Positions 52,709-63,993 of a stretch of 64,000 nt of DNA are shown here, one piece after another. Made by a program: the position numbers and the translations under genes. The stretch is taken from the NCBI GenBank assembly GCA_024169445.1, contig JALKFA010000001.1, forward strand, positions 620,001-684,000, in the 5' to 3' direction. Numbering within the stretch: position 1 is the first letter of the stretch; each line of letters opens with the position of its first letter. The notes beneath the pieces are model-generated. The model did no database searches, had not been told where the DNA came from, and worked only from the letters and a program-made list of their open reading frames with translations. This stretch comes from Buttiauxella agrestis ATCC 33320 (GTDB taxonomy: Bacteria; Pseudomonadota; Gammaproteobacteria; Enterobacterales; Enterobacteriaceae).

Positions 52709-53360
52709 CTGTCTCTTATACAGATTTCACCCTGGCAATCTTGTCAGGGTGAAATCTGTAAGCCTCGCTGATTTTCCGTTCACCCGTGCGTTCAGTTATC
52801 TCTTTAATTCCAGAAAACGGTGAACGTATCAAGGGGTTAACGCCAACCCCTTGATAATCCAGGCGCCCGGCAAATCAATCGCCGCTAAAGCGGTAAACAC
52901 CGTTTTTCACCCAACATTCGGGGTCGTTCGCGATTCGTTCCCGACGATCGCTCTCTCACGTGGCTCCCGGCCACGTGACCCCAACTGAAGGGTAAAAAAC
53001 GGCGCGATTGAAGCCGGGGACAAGGTCAAAACCGCTCTGGCTTTTGACTTTGACCTTGAATTTCGGGTCCGGCTTAAATCGCCTCCATTTTGACTCCAGG
53101 TGGCAGGGTCCAGCCGTCGGGAACGGCTGGAGGGCGCGATCGTCGGGAACAAATCGCAACCGACCCTGACACGGAGGCTAAATGGAGGTTTACCGCTTGC
53201 GGCGATTGATTTGCCGGGAGTCCGGGTTCTTAGGGTGGCGACGGTGGCCACCCTAAGACGTTCACCGGTTCTGTGGCGACATAAACATTCAATCGCCTGG
53301 TGAACGGAACCTTCTCCGAATTGGCAGGAACCGCCCTTCAAAGATGTGTATAAGAGAAAG
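52709..53360 (+). mobile_element. Element E3: Tn5-ended, structured MITE (652 bp, long form)
   Basis: The left end CTGTCTCTTATACAGATTT matches the Tn5 mosaic end at 17 of 19 and the right end (reverse complement CTTTCTCTTATACACATCT) at 18 of 19. Stem A is a perfect 14-bp stem (52721-52758). Stem C (52827-52856) and stem D (53228-53258) are perfect 12-bp stems. The nested module is bounded by inverted repeats 52866-52898 and 53188-53218, and contains a further 22-bp inverted repeat (GCGATTCGTTCCCGAC... against ...GTCGGGAACAAATCGC). Compared with E1 it has an extra ~25 bp with a CACGTGG/CCACGTG hairpin near 52958-52979. It lies where E. coli has gntT. The open frames inside are shared with E1 but look non-coding. 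Confidence 0.86.
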
Positions 53361-53399
53361 CTCCAGGGGAGAGAGCTAGAGTGAGGGCGTATTACACCT

Positions 53400-55481
53400 T
53401 CACCTTTTCTTACGCCGCTTATCCAAATCCTTCAGCAACTTATTCACTTCTTCGTCTGCGAACATCGCCTCAAGCGAGGTCGATAACTTGCGCCGCCAGT
53501 TTTTGTACTGATAACTGGTGCCCGGAATATTCACCGGTTCGGCCACGCCAATCCAGTCTTCCGGTTGTAGCCCCAACAACGCGCTGTTGCTGTCGGCAAT
53601 ATAACGCTGCATCCCGCGATTAAGCGTTGCCGTCATCGCCATCAACGAGGCTTTATGCCCTGCGCGTTTAGGTAGACAACCGTACTTATGCAGCCCCTCC
53701 AGCAAACCTTGTTTGGCACGTTCGCGATCCTGATACAGCTCAGTCAACATCTCTTCATCAGGATACAGGCCAAGCGTTTTACCCAGCGTCAAATCACCGC
53801 TTTCCCAGTAACCGCGCAGTGTCGGTAAATCGTGAGTCGTAGCAACCGCCATTGACTGCTTCGGCCACGCTTTTGGCGCGCGGAACTGCTTTTCGTTGTC
53901 ATGCTCGAAATAGAGCACTTTGTACGAATAAACTCCGCTGTCGCGCAGCTTGCCGACGATCTCCACCGGCACGGTTCCCAGATCTTCACCGATCACCATG
54001 CAGTTATGACGCTTACTTTCCAGCGCGAGGATCGACAGCAAATCGTCCACCGGATAATGCACGTAAGCGCCTTTATCGGCGGTTTCGCCATACGGGATCC
54101 ACCACAAACGCAGCATCGACATAACATGGTCAATACGCAGTGCACCGCAACTGGTCATGTTCGAACGCAGCAGTTCGATAAACGGCTGATAGGCACGCGC
54201 CGCAATCACATGCGGGTCCATCGGTGGTAAACCCCAGTTCTGGCCGAGCGGGCCAAGAATATCTGGTGGCGCCCCCACCGAGGCTTTCAGGCAATAGAGT
54301 TCACGGTCACACCAGGTTTCCGAGCCGCCTTCTGCCACGCCAACCGCCAGGTCACGATACAAACCAATCGGCATCTTGAAGCCCTGGCTGGTTTGCCAGC
54401 ACGCTTCAAACTGGGTGTAAGCCAGGAATTGCAGCCACAGATAGAAATTCACTTCGTCACTGTGTTCGGTGCAGAAAGCTTTAACTTCTGGGTTATGCGC
54501 GTCGCGGAAACCTTCCGGCCAGACCGGCCAGCCCCAACGCATTTCATCTTCTTTGACCTGATATGCATGTAGCGCATCGAATGCTGCCTGGTAATACAGG
54601 CTATCGCCGCCTTCCTGCACAAACTTCTGGAATGAAACAACGTGTTCGTCACGCGCACCGCGCCGTGAAAACTGCTTCCACGCCATCCGCAGCGCGGCCA
54701 TTTTCAGTACGGTGACGGTTGAATAATCTACCCACTGCGCGTCACGGGCTTCACTCAGCATTTGCTGCGTGACCGGCATTTTCCACCAGTCTTGCGCTTC
54801 ATCACTCAGCAAGAAATCATCCACCGCGTTCACGTCGATATAAATCACGTTCAACCAACGGCGCGATGACGGGCTATACGGGCTGGCACTTTCTGGATTC
54901 GCAGGATACAGCGCGTGAATAGGATTCAGGCCGATAAACGCCCCGCCCCGCTTCGCGACATCCACCAGCATGCGCTGCAAATCGCCGAAATCACCAATGC
55001 CCCAGTTATGCGCGGAACGTAAGGTGTAGAGTTGCACACACGCGCCCCACAGCTTTTCATCCTGCATCAGTGCGGCAGGTTCATAACAACGCTTTGGCGC
55101 AACAATCACCCGGCATTGCCAGTGATGCTCATTCTGGCTGACTGTCAGGTCGTGATAGCCTTCCGGCAGTGCAGCAGGCAGCACCAGCTTTTTGCCAGCC
55201 AGAGCATGCCCTTTATGCTGCTTGCCATCTTCGGCGGTCAGTTGCCAGGTGTAATCGCCGTTGCCTTCCAGCAGTGTTGCCAAACGCGAGCCGGAGGTAA
55301 ACACCAGCACATTTGGCACTGGCGTCACCGCCACCTTTTTCAAGGTGGTGGGACGGCTCATGGCTTCCAGCAAACGCAGCTTGGTATCCGCAGGAATAGC
55401 CTGCGGTTTGCCGTGGGCGTTAATGTAGTTTGGGCTAATTCCCGCCTCAAGAGCGGCGTTATCAAGACGTTTGCTGTCCAT
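53400..55481 (-). CDS. malQ: 4-alpha-glucanotransferase (amylomaltase)
   Basis: A 693-residue GH77 enzyme (E. coli 694) that disproportionates maltodextrins in the cytoplasm. The nucleophile Asp lies in LRIDHVMSMLRLWW, the acid/base Glu in VIGEDLGTVP, and the third carboxylate in TTHDLPTLRGYW. Second gene of malPQ, starting 8 bp after the malP stop. Confidence 0.97.
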   Translation of the reverse strand: MDSKRLDNAALEAGISPNYINAHGKPQAIPADTKLRLLEAMSRPTTLKKVAVTPVPNVLVFTSGSRLATLLEGNGDYTWQLTAEDGKQHKGHALAGKKLVLPAALPEGYHDLTVSQNEHHWQCRVIVAPKRCYEPAALMQDEKLWGACVQLYTLRSAHNWGIGDFGDLQRMLVDVAKRGGAFIGLNPIHALYPANPESASPYSPSSRRWLNVIYIDVNAVDDFLLSDEAQDWWKMPVTQQMLSEARDAQWVDYSTVTVLKMAALRMAWKQFSRRGARDEHVVSFQKFVQEGGDSLYYQAAFDALHAYQVKEDEMRWGWPVWPEGFRDAHNPEVKAFCTEHSDEVNFYLWLQFLAYTQFEACWQTSQGFKMPIGLYRDLAVGVAEGGSETWCDRELYCLKASVGAPPDILGPLGQNWGLPPMDPHVIAARAYQPFIELLRSNMTSCGALRIDHVMSMLRLWWIPYGETADKGAYVHYPVDDLLSILALESKRHNCMVIGEDLGTVPVEIVGKLRDSGVYSYKVLYFEHDNEKQFRAPKAWPKQSMAVATTHDLPTLRGYWESGDLTLGKTLGLYPDEEMLTELYQDRERAKQGLLEGLHKYGCLPKRAGHKASLMAMTATLNRGMQRYIADSNSALLGLQPEDWIGVAEPVNIPGTSYQYKNWRRKLSTSLEAMFADEEVNKLLKDLDKRRKKR

Positions 55482-55489
55482 GCGTTCCC

Positions 55490-57892
55490 TTAGCGTTTTG
55501 CCTGCCAGATACGTTGCTGATAATCACGGATCGAGCGGTCGGAGCTGAACATCCCGCAACGTGCCGTGTTAAGAATGGCGGCGCGTGTCCAGGCATCCTG
55601 GTCGAGATACAGTGCATCCGCGAGTTTTTGCGCTTCCGCATACGTCGTGAAATCAGCCATCACTAAATACGGGTCGCCGCCTTGTTTGCCGATGCTGTGC
55701 AGCATCTGGTCAAAGGCATGTTTATCACCATCGCTATAAACGCCCTTCTCCAGCTCTTTGAGCACCGCATCCAATACTTTGTCTTTCTTACGCCATTTCA
55801 CCGGGTCGTAGCCTTTGGCTTTCAGCGCTTTCACTTCTTCCACGGTATGGCCGAAGATAAAGATGTTTTCCTCACCGACTTTCTCGGCGATTTCGACGTT
55901 TGCACCGTCAAGCGTACCGACTGTCAACGCGCCATTGAGCGCCAGTTTCATGTTGCCGGTACCAGAAGCTTCTTTACCCGCAGTCGAGATTTGCTCAGAA
56001 ATATCCGCCGCCGGGATCATCACTTCCGCCGCAGAAACGCAGTAATCCGGCAGGAATACCACTTTCAACCGATCGCCAACGATCGGATCGTTATTGATCG
56101 CCTGTGCCACTTTGTTAATGGCAAAGATAATGTTTTTCGCCAGGTAGTAACCCGGTGCTGCTTTCGCGCCGAACAGATACACACGCGGTACGCGGGCGGC
56201 TGTTGGGTTCTCGCGGATTTCTTTGTACTGCGCCAGAATATGCAGCAAATTCAGGTGCTGGCGTTTGTATTCGTGCAGGCGTTTGATTTGCACGTCGAAC
56301 AACGCATCCGGGCTTATCACGATGCCGGTACGCGCTTTCACAAACGCCGCCAGCTTCACTTTGTTCTGGTATTTGATATCGCGGTATTCTTTGCGGAATT
56401 TCGCGTCGTCGGCGTATTTTTCCAGCCCTTCCAGCACATCGAGATTGTTAGCCCACTCTTTCTTGAGCTTTTTATCGAGCAATGCCGCCAGTGCCGGGTT
56501 GCACTGTTTAATCCAGCGGCGTGGTGTAATGCCGTTGGTGACGTTATGGAATTTGTTCGGCCACAGTTGGTGATATTCCGGGAACAGGTCTTTAACCACC
56601 AAATCAGAGTGCAACGCGGCAACACCATTCACTGCAAAGCCACTGACCACGCACATGTTCGCCATGCGAACTTGTTTGTTATGCACCACCGCCAGTTTCG
56701 CCCACACCGCTTCATCGCCCGGCCAGGTTTTATCCACCAGTTTCTTAAAGCGGGTGTTGATTTCGTTGATGATCTGCATATGGCGCGGTAGCAGCGCTTT
56801 CACCAGTTTCTCGTCCCAACATTCCAGCGCTTCAGGCATCAACGTGTGGTTGGTGTAAGCAAAGGTTTTGCTGGTGATGGCCCATGCGTCGTCCCAGCTC
56901 ATCTGGTGCTCGTCGATAAGCACACGCAGCAGTTCTGGAATGGCGATAGTCGGGTGGGTATCGTTAAGCTGAATCACTTCATAATCAGCCAGTTCTGCAA
57001 GCTTGCGGCCAGCCAAATGGTGACGGCGTAAAATATCGCCCACCGAACATGCGCACTGGAAATACTGCTGCATCAGGCGCAGTTTCTTGCCGTTCAGGTG
57101 GTTGTCGTTCGGGTACAGCACTTTGGTCAGTTTTTCAGCGTCGATACCCTGTTGTTCTGCTTTCAGGAAATCGCCGTCGTTGAATTTAGTTAAATCAAAT
57201 GGATGGGCGTGTTTCGCCTGCCACAAACGCAGCGGTTGCGCTACGCCATTACGGTAGCCAACCACCGGCAAATCCCAGGCTTCACCGTGGAAGATAAACG
57301 CCGGTTCCCAGCGCACGGTTTTGCCGTCTTTAACCACTTTACCGCCAATACCCACTTGCACGTCGAGTGCGGAGTTGTGCTGGAACCAGGGATAGCTGCC
57401 GCGATGCCAGTCGTCCGGCGCTTCCATCTGCTGCCCATCTTTGAAGGATTGACGGAACAGACCGTACTGGTAATTCAGGCCGTAACCAATCGCCGACTGG
57501 CCGACGGTGGCCATGGAATCCAGGAAACACGCTGCCAGGCGCCCTAAGCCACCGTTACCTAATGCCGGATCGGTTTCTGCTTCCAGCAAATCGCTCAGGT
57601 TGATATCAAACGCTTTCAGTTCATCCGCTACTTCCTGATACCAGCCCAGGTTCAGCAGGTTGTTACCTGTCAGGCGACCAATCAAAAACTCCATCGAGAT
57701 GTAGTTAACGTGGCGCTGATTTTTTTCAGGTTTCGCCACCGGCTGCGCGGCCAGTAATTCTGCCAGCGCACCGCTGACAGCATGCCACCATTGTTGCGGG
57801 GTCATTTCGGCGGCTGAATGCAGCCCATATCGCTGCCACTGACGTGTCAGTGCAGCCTGAAATTGTGCTTTATTGAAGGTCGTCTGTGACAT
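55490..57892 (-). CDS. malP: Maltodextrin phosphorylase
   Basis: An 800-residue glycogen-phosphorylase-family enzyme (E. coli 797) releasing glucose 1-phosphate from maltodextrins. The PLP lysine is in [14 protein letters not shown]; the N-terminal [11 protein letters not shown] and [22 protein letters not shown] motifs are present. ATG 57892 matches the E. coli start (MSQ.. FNKAQFQ); an upstream in-frame ATG adds 11 residues. Candidate MalT boxes lie upstream. Long antisense frames here are shadows of this gene. Confidence 0.97.
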   Translation of the reverse strand: MSQTTFNKAQFQAALTRQWQRYGLHSAAEMTPQQWWHAVSGALAELLAAQPVAKPEKNQRHVNYISMEFLIGRLTGNNLLNLGWYQEVADELKAFDINLSDLLEAETDPALGNGGLGRLAACFLDSMATVGQSAIGYGLNYQYGLFRQSFKDGQQMEAPDDWHRGSYPWFQHNSALDVQVGIGGKVVKDGKTVRWEPAFIFHGEAWDLPVVGYRNGVAQPLRLWQAKHAHPFDLTKFNDGDFLKAEQQGIDAEKLTKVLYPNDNHLNGKKLRLMQQYFQCACSVGDILRRHHLAGRKLAELADYEVIQLNDTHPTIAIPELLRVLIDEHQMSWDDAWAITSKTFAYTNHTLMPEALECWDEKLVKALLPRHMQIINEINTRFKKLVDKTWPGDEAVWAKLAVVHNKQVRMANMCVVSGFAVNGVAALHSDLVVKDLFPEYHQLWPNKFHNVTNGITPRRWIKQCNPALAALLDKKLKKEWANNLDVLEGLEKYADDAKFRKEYRDIKYQNKVKLAAFVKARTGIVISPDALFDVQIKRLHEYKRQHLNLLHILAQYKEIRENPTAARVPRVYLFGAKAAPGYYLAKNIIFAINKVAQAINNDPIVGDRLKVVFLPDYCVSAAEVMIPAADISEQISTAGKEASGTGNMKLALNGALTVGTLDGANVEIAEKVGEENIFIFGHTVEEVKALKAKGYDPVKWRKKDKVLDAVLKELEKGVYSDGDKHAFDQMLHSIGKQGGDPYLVMADFTTYAEAQKLADALYLDQDAWTRAAILNTARCGMFSSDRSIRDYQQRIWQAKR

Positions 57893-58269
57893 AGGGGCTC
57901 GGGTCCTGTGATGTTCTAATTTCATTACCCGCTAGTGTGACGGGTGGCCTGGGCTAATTCCTCCTCCTGAGGGGCATTACGGAGGGAGGAGTCGCGGGGA
58001 GTAGCTAAAAATGTGATCGCTGCCACTAAAAGTGAGCCGCTGTTAGCTGAAACGCCCACCAGCTCTGGGTTTTCACTTCAGACACCGACATTTCACAATT
58101 GAATTCATCTAATCAATAGATTTGTGACCAGGAGCAACTTACAACGCCTCAAACCCTCAACAATCTTGCAATAACCCGCAAACTGGTCGACTTTGTAGTA
58201 AGTATTAATTACGAAGCGTAAAAAAAATCACATTCGTACATATTTCTTACACAGTGAAGTGGTAGACCC
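57893..58269. promoter_or_regulatory. Divergent malPQ / malT control region (377 bp)
   Basis: Purine-rich MalT-box-like sequences lie close to malP: on the minus strand AGGAGGAGGAA (57958-57968) and on the plus strand GGAGGGAGGAG (57981-57991), resembling GGGGAKGAGG. A CRP-like half match TGTGA-N6-CCACT is at about 58012-58027 and a weaker TGTGA-N6-GCAAC at about 58125-58140; E. coli malT is CRP-activated. The rest is AT-rich. Box assignment is by eye only. Confidence 0.5.
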
Positions 58270-60978
58270 ATGCTGATCCCCTCCAAATTAAGTCGTCCAG
58301 TACGTCTGGAAAATACAGTGGTCCGCGACCGGCTATTGATGAAATTATCAACAGCCAATAATTATCGTGTGGCACTGATAACCAGCCCGGCGGGTTATGG
58401 GAAAACGACCCTTGTTTCTCAATGGGCAGCAGGGAAGAAAGAGCTGGGTTGGTACTCTCTGGATGAGAGTGATAACCAGCAAGAACGTTTTGCCAGCTAT
58501 TTGATAGCGGCCATTCAGCAAGCAACGTCCGGTCATTGTGTGACCAGCGAAGTGATGGTGCAAAAACGCCAGTACTCGAGCTTAACGGCTCTGTTCGCAC
58601 AACTATTCATTGAAATGGTGGAGTGGCATCGCCCGCTGTTCCTGGTGATTGATGATTACCATCTGATTACCAACCCGGTTATTCACGAAGCGATGCGCTT
58701 TTTCATCCGCCACCAGCCAGAAAACCTGACGCTGCTGGTACTGTCGCGTAATTTGCCACAGCTCGGCATCGCCAATTTGCGTGTGCGCGATCAACTGCTG
58801 GAAATCGGCAGCCAACAACTCGCTTTTACCCATAATGAAGCGAAACAGTTTTTCGACCATCGGCTCAATTCACCACTCGAACATACCGAGAGCAATAGCC
58901 TGTGTGATGACGTCGCCGGTTGGGCGACCGCGCTGCAACTTATTGCGCTTTCCGCACGGCAAAGCAGTAACTCCTCAGCACAGCATTCTGCACGTCGGCT
59001 TTCGGGGATTAACGCCAGCCATTTGTCTGATTATCTGGCCGATGAAGTGCTGGATAATGTCGATCCCCAAACCCGTAACTTCCTGCTGCGCAGCTCGATT
59101 CTGCGTTCGATGAATGACGCGTTGATTGTGCGTGTCACGGGTGAAGAAAACGGCCAGATGCGCCTCGAAGAAACCGAACGTCAGGGGTTATTCATTCAAC
59201 GCATGGATGACAGCGGCGAGTGGTTCCGTTTCCATCCGCTGTTTGGCAATTTCTTGCGCCAGCGTTGCCAGTGGGAACTGGCGACTGAGCTCCCGGAAAT
59301 CCATCGTGCCGCAGCAGAAAGCTGGATGGCGCAGGGTTTCCCAAGCGAAGCCATTCACCATGCTCTGGCCGCAGGCGACGCAAGCCTGCTGCGCGATATT
59401 TTGCTCACTCACGCCTGGGCGCTGTTTAACCACAGCGAACTAGCGTTGCTGGAAGAATCTTTAAAAGCGTTACCGTGGGAAAGCCTGCTGGAAAATCCAA
59501 AACTTGTTTTGCTGCAAGCGTGGCTGATGCAAAGCCAGCATCGCTATAGCGAAGTGAACATGTTGTTGGCGCGTGCCGAGCAGGAAATGAATGTCGTAAT
59601 GGATGAAACCATGCACGGTGAATTCAATGCGTTACGTGCCCAGGTGGCGATTAACGACGGCAATCCGGAAGAAGCCGAACGGCTGGCGATGATCGCCCTG
59701 GACACACTACCGCTGGCCAGTTTCTACAGCCGTATTGTCGCGACGTCGGTCCACGGCGAAGTGTTGCATTGCAAAGGTGAGCTGACTAAATCGCTTTCTG
59801 TGATGCAGCAAACCGAACAAATGGCACGTCGCCACGATATGTGGCATTACGCGTTATGGGGTTTATGCCAGCAAAGCGAGATTCTACTGGCGCAAGGTTT
59901 CCTGCAGTCAGCCTGGGAAGCACAAGAGAAAGCCTTCGCATTGATTGAAGAGCAGCACCTTGAGCAACTCCCGCTCCACGAATTTCTGCTACGCATTCGC
60001 GCACAATTGCTGTGGGCGTGGTCGCGGCTCGACGAAGCCGAAGCATCAACACGCATGGGCCTGGAAGTACTTTCCGGTTACCAGCCGCAGCAGCAATTAC
60101 AATGCATGGCGTTGTTAGTGCAATGCTCGCTGGCGCGAGGGGATCTGGATAACGCCCGTAATCACCTGAACCGCCTGGAAAACTTATTGGGCAATGGCTC
60201 ATTCCACAGCGATTGGGTATCCAACGCTGACAAAGTGCGGGTGATTTACTGGCAAATGACCGGTGATAAACAATCTGCCGCCAACTGGTTACGCCTGACG
60301 CCGAAACCCGAGTTTGCCAATAACCATTTCCTGCAAAGCCAGTGGCGCAATATTGCACGAGCGCAGATTTTACTGAGTGATTTCGAGCCCGCCGAAATGG
60401 TGCTGGAAGAGTTAAACGAAAATGCTCGCGGCCTGCGTTTGATGAGCGATCTTAACCGTAACCTGCTGCTGTTAAACCAGCTTTACTGGCAGGCCGGGCG
60501 TAAAAGTGATGCTCAGCGCGTGTTACTGGAAGCGCTAGCGTTGGCTAACCGCACCGGTTTTATCAGCCACTTTGTGATTGAGGGCGAAGCGATGGCGCAA
60601 CAATTACGCCAGTTGATTCAACTCAATACGCTACCTGAACTTGATCAACATCGTGCGCAGCGAATTTTGCGTGAGATTAACCAGCATCATCGCCATAAGT
60701 TCGCCCATTTCGATGAAAACTTTGTTAGCCGTTTATTGACGCACCCTGAAGTGCCGGAGCTTATTCGCACCAGTCCACTGACACAACGCGAATGGCAAGT
60801 ATTGGGGCTGATTTATTCAGGCTACAGCAATGAGCAAATCGCCGGTGAGCTGGATGTAGCAGCCACGACGATTAAAACGCACATTCGAAATTTGTATCAG
60901 AAGCTCGGTGTCGCACATCGCCAGGATGCGGTGTTACATGCGCAGAAATTACTGAAGATGATGGGGTATGGGGTTTAG
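58270..60978 (+). CDS. malT: Maltose regulon activator MalT
   Basis: A 902-residue STAND-family activator (E. coli 901) that binds maltotriose and ATP and turns on malPQ and other mal genes. The Walker A motif is SPAGYGKTT (39-47) and the Walker B-like LFLVIDDYH is at about 123-131. A TPR-like superhelical middle is followed by a C-terminal LuxR-type HTH ([45 protein letters not shown], about 838-882). Divergent from malPQ and convergent with glpD, with a REP pair in between. Confidence 0.97.
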   Translation: MLIPSKLSRPVRLENTVVRDRLLMKLSTANNYRVALITSPAGYGKTTLVSQWAAGKKELGWYSLDESDNQQERFASYLIAAIQQATSGHCVTSEVMVQKRQYSSLTALFAQLFIEMVEWHRPLFLVIDDYHLITNPVIHEAMRFFIRHQPENLTLLVLSRNLPQLGIANLRVRDQLLEIGSQQLAFTHNEAKQFFDHRLNSPLEHTESNSLCDDVAGWATALQLIALSARQSSNSSAQHSARRLSGINASHLSDYLADEVLDNVDPQTRNFLLRSSILRSMNDALIVRVTGEENGQMRLEETERQGLFIQRMDDSGEWFRFHPLFGNFLRQRCQWELATELPEIHRAAAESWMAQGFPSEAIHHALAAGDASLLRDILLTHAWALFNHSELALLEESLKALPWESLLENPKLVLLQAWLMQSQHRYSEVNMLLARAEQEMNVVMDETMHGEFNALRAQVAINDGNPEEAERLAMIALDTLPLASFYSRIVATSVHGEVLHCKGELTKSLSVMQQTEQMARRHDMWHYALWGLCQQSEILLAQGFLQSAWEAQEKAFALIEEQHLEQLPLHEFLLRIRAQLLWAWSRLDEAEASTRMGLEVLSGYQPQQQLQCMALLVQCSLARGDLDNARNHLNRLENLLGNGSFHSDWVSNADKVRVIYWQMTGDKQSAANWLRLTPKPEFANNHFLQSQWRNIARAQILLSDFEPAEMVLEELNENARGLRLMSDLNRNLLLLNQLYWQAGRKSDAQRVLLEALALANRTGFISHFVIEGEAMAQQLRQLIQLNTLPELDQHRAQRILREINQHHRHKFAHFDENFVSRLLTHPEVPELIRTSPLTQREWQVLGLIYSGYSNEQIAGELDVAATTIKTHIRNLYQKLGVAHRQDAVLHAQKLLKMMGYGV

Positions 60979-60994
60979 CTTCTGAAATAAAACT

Positions 60995-61068
60995 GGCGGA
61001 TGACGCCTACGCTTATCCGCCCTACGGGAAAGGTGTTGTAGGGTGGATAAGCGCGAGCGTCATCCACC
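60995..61068. repeat. Inverted REP pair (BIME-like) between malT and glpD
   Basis: Two REP-like palindromes (60995-61021 and 61042-61068) face each other across about 20 bp, with CCTAC and GTAGG inner tails. The first has GGCGGAT/ATCCGCC arms and the second GGTGGAT/ATCCACC arms. They lie between two convergent genes, as typical BIMEs do. Confidence 0.85.
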
Positions 61069-61075
61069 ATTAACA

Positions 61076-62584
61076 TCACGATGCCAAAGACAACTTCGCC
61101 CTACCGCCCCGCTTTACCAGCCACTGCGCCACCCACGCCTGCTGTTCTTCGCTCAACCACATCCCTAATTTGGTACGACGCCAAATAGCATCATCAACGC
61201 CACGCACCCACTCATGCTCCACCAGGTAACGTAATTCCGCTTCATAAAACTCATGACCGAAATCTTCACCCAACTCAGTGACGCTGGTTGCGCGGCCCAG
61301 AATCAAGTCGCTGTTACTGCCATAAGTACGTGAGAAACGACGCGCCAGGTTTTCTGTCAGGAACGGGTAACGGCGGCGCAGTTGAGCGGCGTAATCATCA
61401 CGGTCACCGTTAATATCGCCACCCGGCAAGGTACTGCCTTTAGTCCATGCTGGCCCCATTTTTGGGTAGTAGCCTTTCAGTTTATCCAGTGCGTGTTCTG
61501 CGAGCTTACGGTAAGTGGTGAGTTTGCCGCCAAACACTGACAACAGTGGCGCTTTGCCCTGCTCATCATGAATATCGAGGGTGTAATCACGGGTGATAGC
61601 TTGCGGTGAATCTGACTCATCATCACACAGCGGACGCACGCCGGAGTAAGTCCAGACGATGTCGTCGCGGCTTAGCGTCTTTTTAAAGTGCGCGTTGTAG
61701 GCATCCAACAAGTAGTTAATTTCATTGTCATCAATGTGGACGTCTTTCGGGTCACCCTTATATTCCACATCAGTGGTGCCAATAATGGAGAACTCATCCA
61801 TCCACGGAATGACAAACACGATGCGTTTATCTTCGTTTTGCAGAATGTAAGCCTGCTTCTGGTTATGCACACGTGGCACCACAATATGGCTGCCTTTAAT
61901 CAGGCGGATGCCGTATGGCGAAGGCAGTTGCAGGCCGTCGTCAAAGAAGTTTTTCACCCACGGGCCAGTGGCGTTCACCAGACCGCGAGCACGCCAGGTG
62001 AACGTTTCACCGGTATCAATATCTTGTGCTTCAACAACCCACAGGCCGTTTTCACGGCGAGCGCGGGTTGCGCGGGTACGGGTTTTCACCTCACCGCCTT
62101 CACGCGTCACCATCTGCGCGTTGGCTAAAACCAGGCGCGCATCATCAACCCAACAGTCGGAATATTCGAAACCGCGCACAATATTCGATTTTAGAACTGA
62201 ATCTGCACCAAAACGCAAACCGGTGGACGCAGGCAAACTAGTACGTTTACCGAGATGGTCGTACATAAACAGACCAATACGAATCATCCATGCCGGGCGT
62301 AGATGCGGGCGGTGTGGCAGACGAAAACGCATCGGGAAAGCGATATGAGGAGCCATGTTCAGCAGCACTTCGCGCTCGGCTAAGGCTTCACTCACCAGAC
62401 GAAATTCGTAATGCTCAAGGTAACGCAAGCCACCGTGAATCAATTTCGAGCTGTTTGAAGAGGTGGCACTCGCCAGATCTTGCGCTTCAAGCATCAACAC
62501 GGATAAACCACGGCCTGCGGCGTCAGCGGCGATACCTGCCCCGTTAATTCCTCCGCCAATCACAATCAGATCTTTAGTTTCCAT
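61076..62584 (-). CDS. glpD: Aerobic glycerol-3-phosphate dehydrogenase
   Basis: A 502-residue FAD enzyme of the inner-membrane face (E. coli 501) that oxidises glycerol 3-phosphate to dihydroxyacetone phosphate and passes electrons to ubiquinone. The FAD dinucleotide motif is DLIVIGGGINGAGIA (5-19); SKLIHGGLRYLE and GGKLTTYRKLAEHAL are conserved. ATG 62584 matches the E. coli start. Divergent from glpE with a probable GlpR operator in between. Confidence 0.97.
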   Translation of the reverse strand: METKDLIVIGGGINGAGIAADAAGRGLSVLMLEAQDLASATSSNSSKLIHGGLRYLEHYEFRLVSEALAEREVLLNMAPHIAFPMRFRLPHRPHLRPAWMIRIGLFMYDHLGKRTSLPASTGLRFGADSVLKSNIVRGFEYSDCWVDDARLVLANAQMVTREGGEVKTRTRATRARRENGLWVVEAQDIDTGETFTWRARGLVNATGPWVKNFFDDGLQLPSPYGIRLIKGSHIVVPRVHNQKQAYILQNEDKRIVFVIPWMDEFSIIGTTDVEYKGDPKDVHIDDNEINYLLDAYNAHFKKTLSRDDIVWTYSGVRPLCDDESDSPQAITRDYTLDIHDEQGKAPLLSVFGGKLTTYRKLAEHALDKLKGYYPKMGPAWTKGSTLPGGDINGDRDDYAAQLRRRYPFLTENLARRFSRTYGSNSDLILGRATSVTELGEDFGHEFYEAELRYLVEHEWVRGVDDAIWRRTKLGMWLSEEQQAWVAQWLVKRGGRAKLSLAS

Positions 62585-62612
62585 GTCACCCTCACGCACT
62601 TTCGTTAAAGTT

Positions 62613-62640
62613 CAAATATGTTCGTTATCGCTCATACTAG
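62613..62640. promoter_or_regulatory. Candidate GlpR operator between glpD and glpE
   Basis: AATATGTTCGTTATCGCTCAT (62616-62636, in parts: AATATGTTCG, TTATCGCTCAT) resembles the GlpR operator, in which ATGTTCG and CGNNCAT-type half sites face each other. A second partial half, TTTCGTTAAAGTTC, is at 62600-62613. E. coli glpD has GlpR sites in this position. Assigned by eye. Confidence 0.55.
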
Positions 62641-62778
62641 CAAGTCCGTGCGCGCTTTGTAACGAAAAAAAAACATTACTGCGTGATATGGATAACATAA
62701 TGGCGTTAATATCAGCGGCCAGAGGGCAGATTCCCTTAATATGGCGCAAGCCGATTCAATATTATGACGAGCATAACC

Positions 62779-63108
62779 ATGGAAACTTTTGAGTGTATTG
62801 GTGTGGAAGAAGCGCACCAGAAGTTGCAGCAAAAACACGCTGTGTTAGTTGATATCCGCGATCCACAAAGCTTTGCGATGGGCCATACGCCGGGCGCGTT
62901 TCATCTGACTAACGATCGTCTGGTGGCTTTTATGCAACAAACCGATTTTGAAACGCCGGTGCTGGTGATGTGCTATCACGGCAATAGCAGCAAAGGGGCA
63001 GCGCAATATCTGCTGCAGCAAGGTTACGACCAGGTGTATAGCGTCGACGGGGGTTTTGACGCCTGGCATCGCCATTTCCCGGCTGAAGTCGCGCACGGCG
63101 CGTCTTAA
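62779..63108 (+). CDS. glpE: Thiosulfate sulfurtransferase GlpE (single rhodanese domain)
   Basis: A 109-residue rhodanese (E. coli 108) that moves sulfane sulfur from thiosulfate to cyanide or other acceptors. The active Cys65 is in the loop [14 protein letters not shown] 62779 matches the E. coli start; a frame start 5 codons upstream is less likely. First gene of glpEGR. Confidence 0.96.
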   Translation: METFECIGVEEAHQKLQQKHAVLVDIRDPQSFAMGHTPGAFHLTNDRLVAFMQQTDFETPVLVMCYHGNSSKGAAQYLLQQGYDQVYSVDGGFDAWHRHFPAEVAHGAS

Positions 63109-63162
63109 ATCGCTGCGTTAGAGGTATACTGCTTCCTTTTGTATGGATTTGGCTGAAACCTT

Positions 63163-63993
63163 ATGATCATGATTACCTCGTTTGCCAACCCGCGAGTCGC
63201 GCAGGCATTTGTCGACTATATGGCGACGCAGGGGATTATCCTCACTATTCAACAACACGAACAAACGGATATCTGGCTGGCAAACGACAGCCAGGAATCC
63301 CATGTTCGTGCTGAGCTTGAACAATTCCTCGCAAACCCGGGTGATTCGCGTTACCTCGCAGCAAGCTGGAATACCGGTCATACCGGTAGCGGTTTGCAGT
63401 ACCAGCGCTATCCTTTCCTCGCGACTATTACGCAAAAAGCTGGCCCGTTCACCATGGTTATCATGGCCGCCTGTGTGCTGGTTTACCTGATGATGCAGGT
63501 GATGGGCGACCGAGCGGTGATGGTGTGGCTGGCGTGGCCGTATAAAGAGAGTTTGGACTATGAACTGTGGCGCTATTTCAGCCATGCGTTGATGCACTTC
63601 TCTATCATGCATATTGCGTTTAACTTGTTGTGGTGGTGGTATCTCGGTGGCCCGCTCGAAAAGCGTCTCGGTAGCGGCAAACTCATTACCCTGACGCTGG
63701 TTTCTGCGCTGTTGAGCGGCTTTGTACAGGCGAAATTTGGCGGCCCACTGTTTGGTGGTTTGTCGGGTGTGGTTTATGCGCTAATGGGCTATGTCTGGCT
63801 GCGCGGCGAACGCGACCCGGACAGCGGCATCTATATGCAGCGCGGCCTGTTAGCCTTTGCTGTTCTGTGGATTGTAATAGGATTTTTCGATGTTTTAGGA
63901 ATGTCGATCGCCAACGCCGCGCATATTACCGGCCTGGTTGTCGGGCTTGCGATGGCGCTGGTTGATACCCTACACGCGCGAAAACGAACATAG
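63163..63993 (+). CDS. glpG: Rhomboid intramembrane serine protease GlpG
   Basis: A 276-residue rhomboid protease, the E. coli length. An N-terminal cytoplasmic domain (1-90) precedes six membrane helices. The catalytic dyad is Ser201 in [12 protein letters not shown] and His254 in NAAHITGL; the L1-loop residues [24 protein letters not shown] are conserved. glpR is expected next but lies beyond the window. Confidence 0.97.
   Translation: MIMITSFANPRVAQAFVDYMATQGIILTIQQHEQTDIWLANDSQESHVRAELEQFLANPGDSRYLAASWNTGHTGSGLQYQRYPFLATITQKAGPFTMVIMAACVLVYLMMQVMGDRAVMVWLAWPYKESLDYELWRYFSHALMHFSIMHIAFNLLWWWYLGGPLEKRLGSGKLITLTLVSALLSGFVQAKFGGPLFGGLSGVVYALMGYVWLRGERDPDSGIYMQRGLLAFAVLWIVIGFFDVLGMSIANAAHITGLVVGLAMALVDTLHARKRT

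Noticed and set aside
52907-53341. 144-codon reverse frame covering most of element E3
   Set aside because: It spans inverted repeats and hairpins, is not intact in E1 as one frame, and reads as low-complexity arginine-rich sequence typical of palindromic DNA.
53341-53360. AGATGTGTATAAGAGA-type sequence identical to a common library adapter (Tn5 mosaic end)
   Set aside because: Adapter contamination was considered. The six ends differ from each other and from the adapter at different positions, lie at both borders of homologous elements, and one copy has a target duplication, so they are natural.
55682-56791. 369-codon frame antisense to malP
   Set aside because: It is a shadow of a strongly conserved gene; His/Phe/Val-rich composition with no domain or ribosome site.
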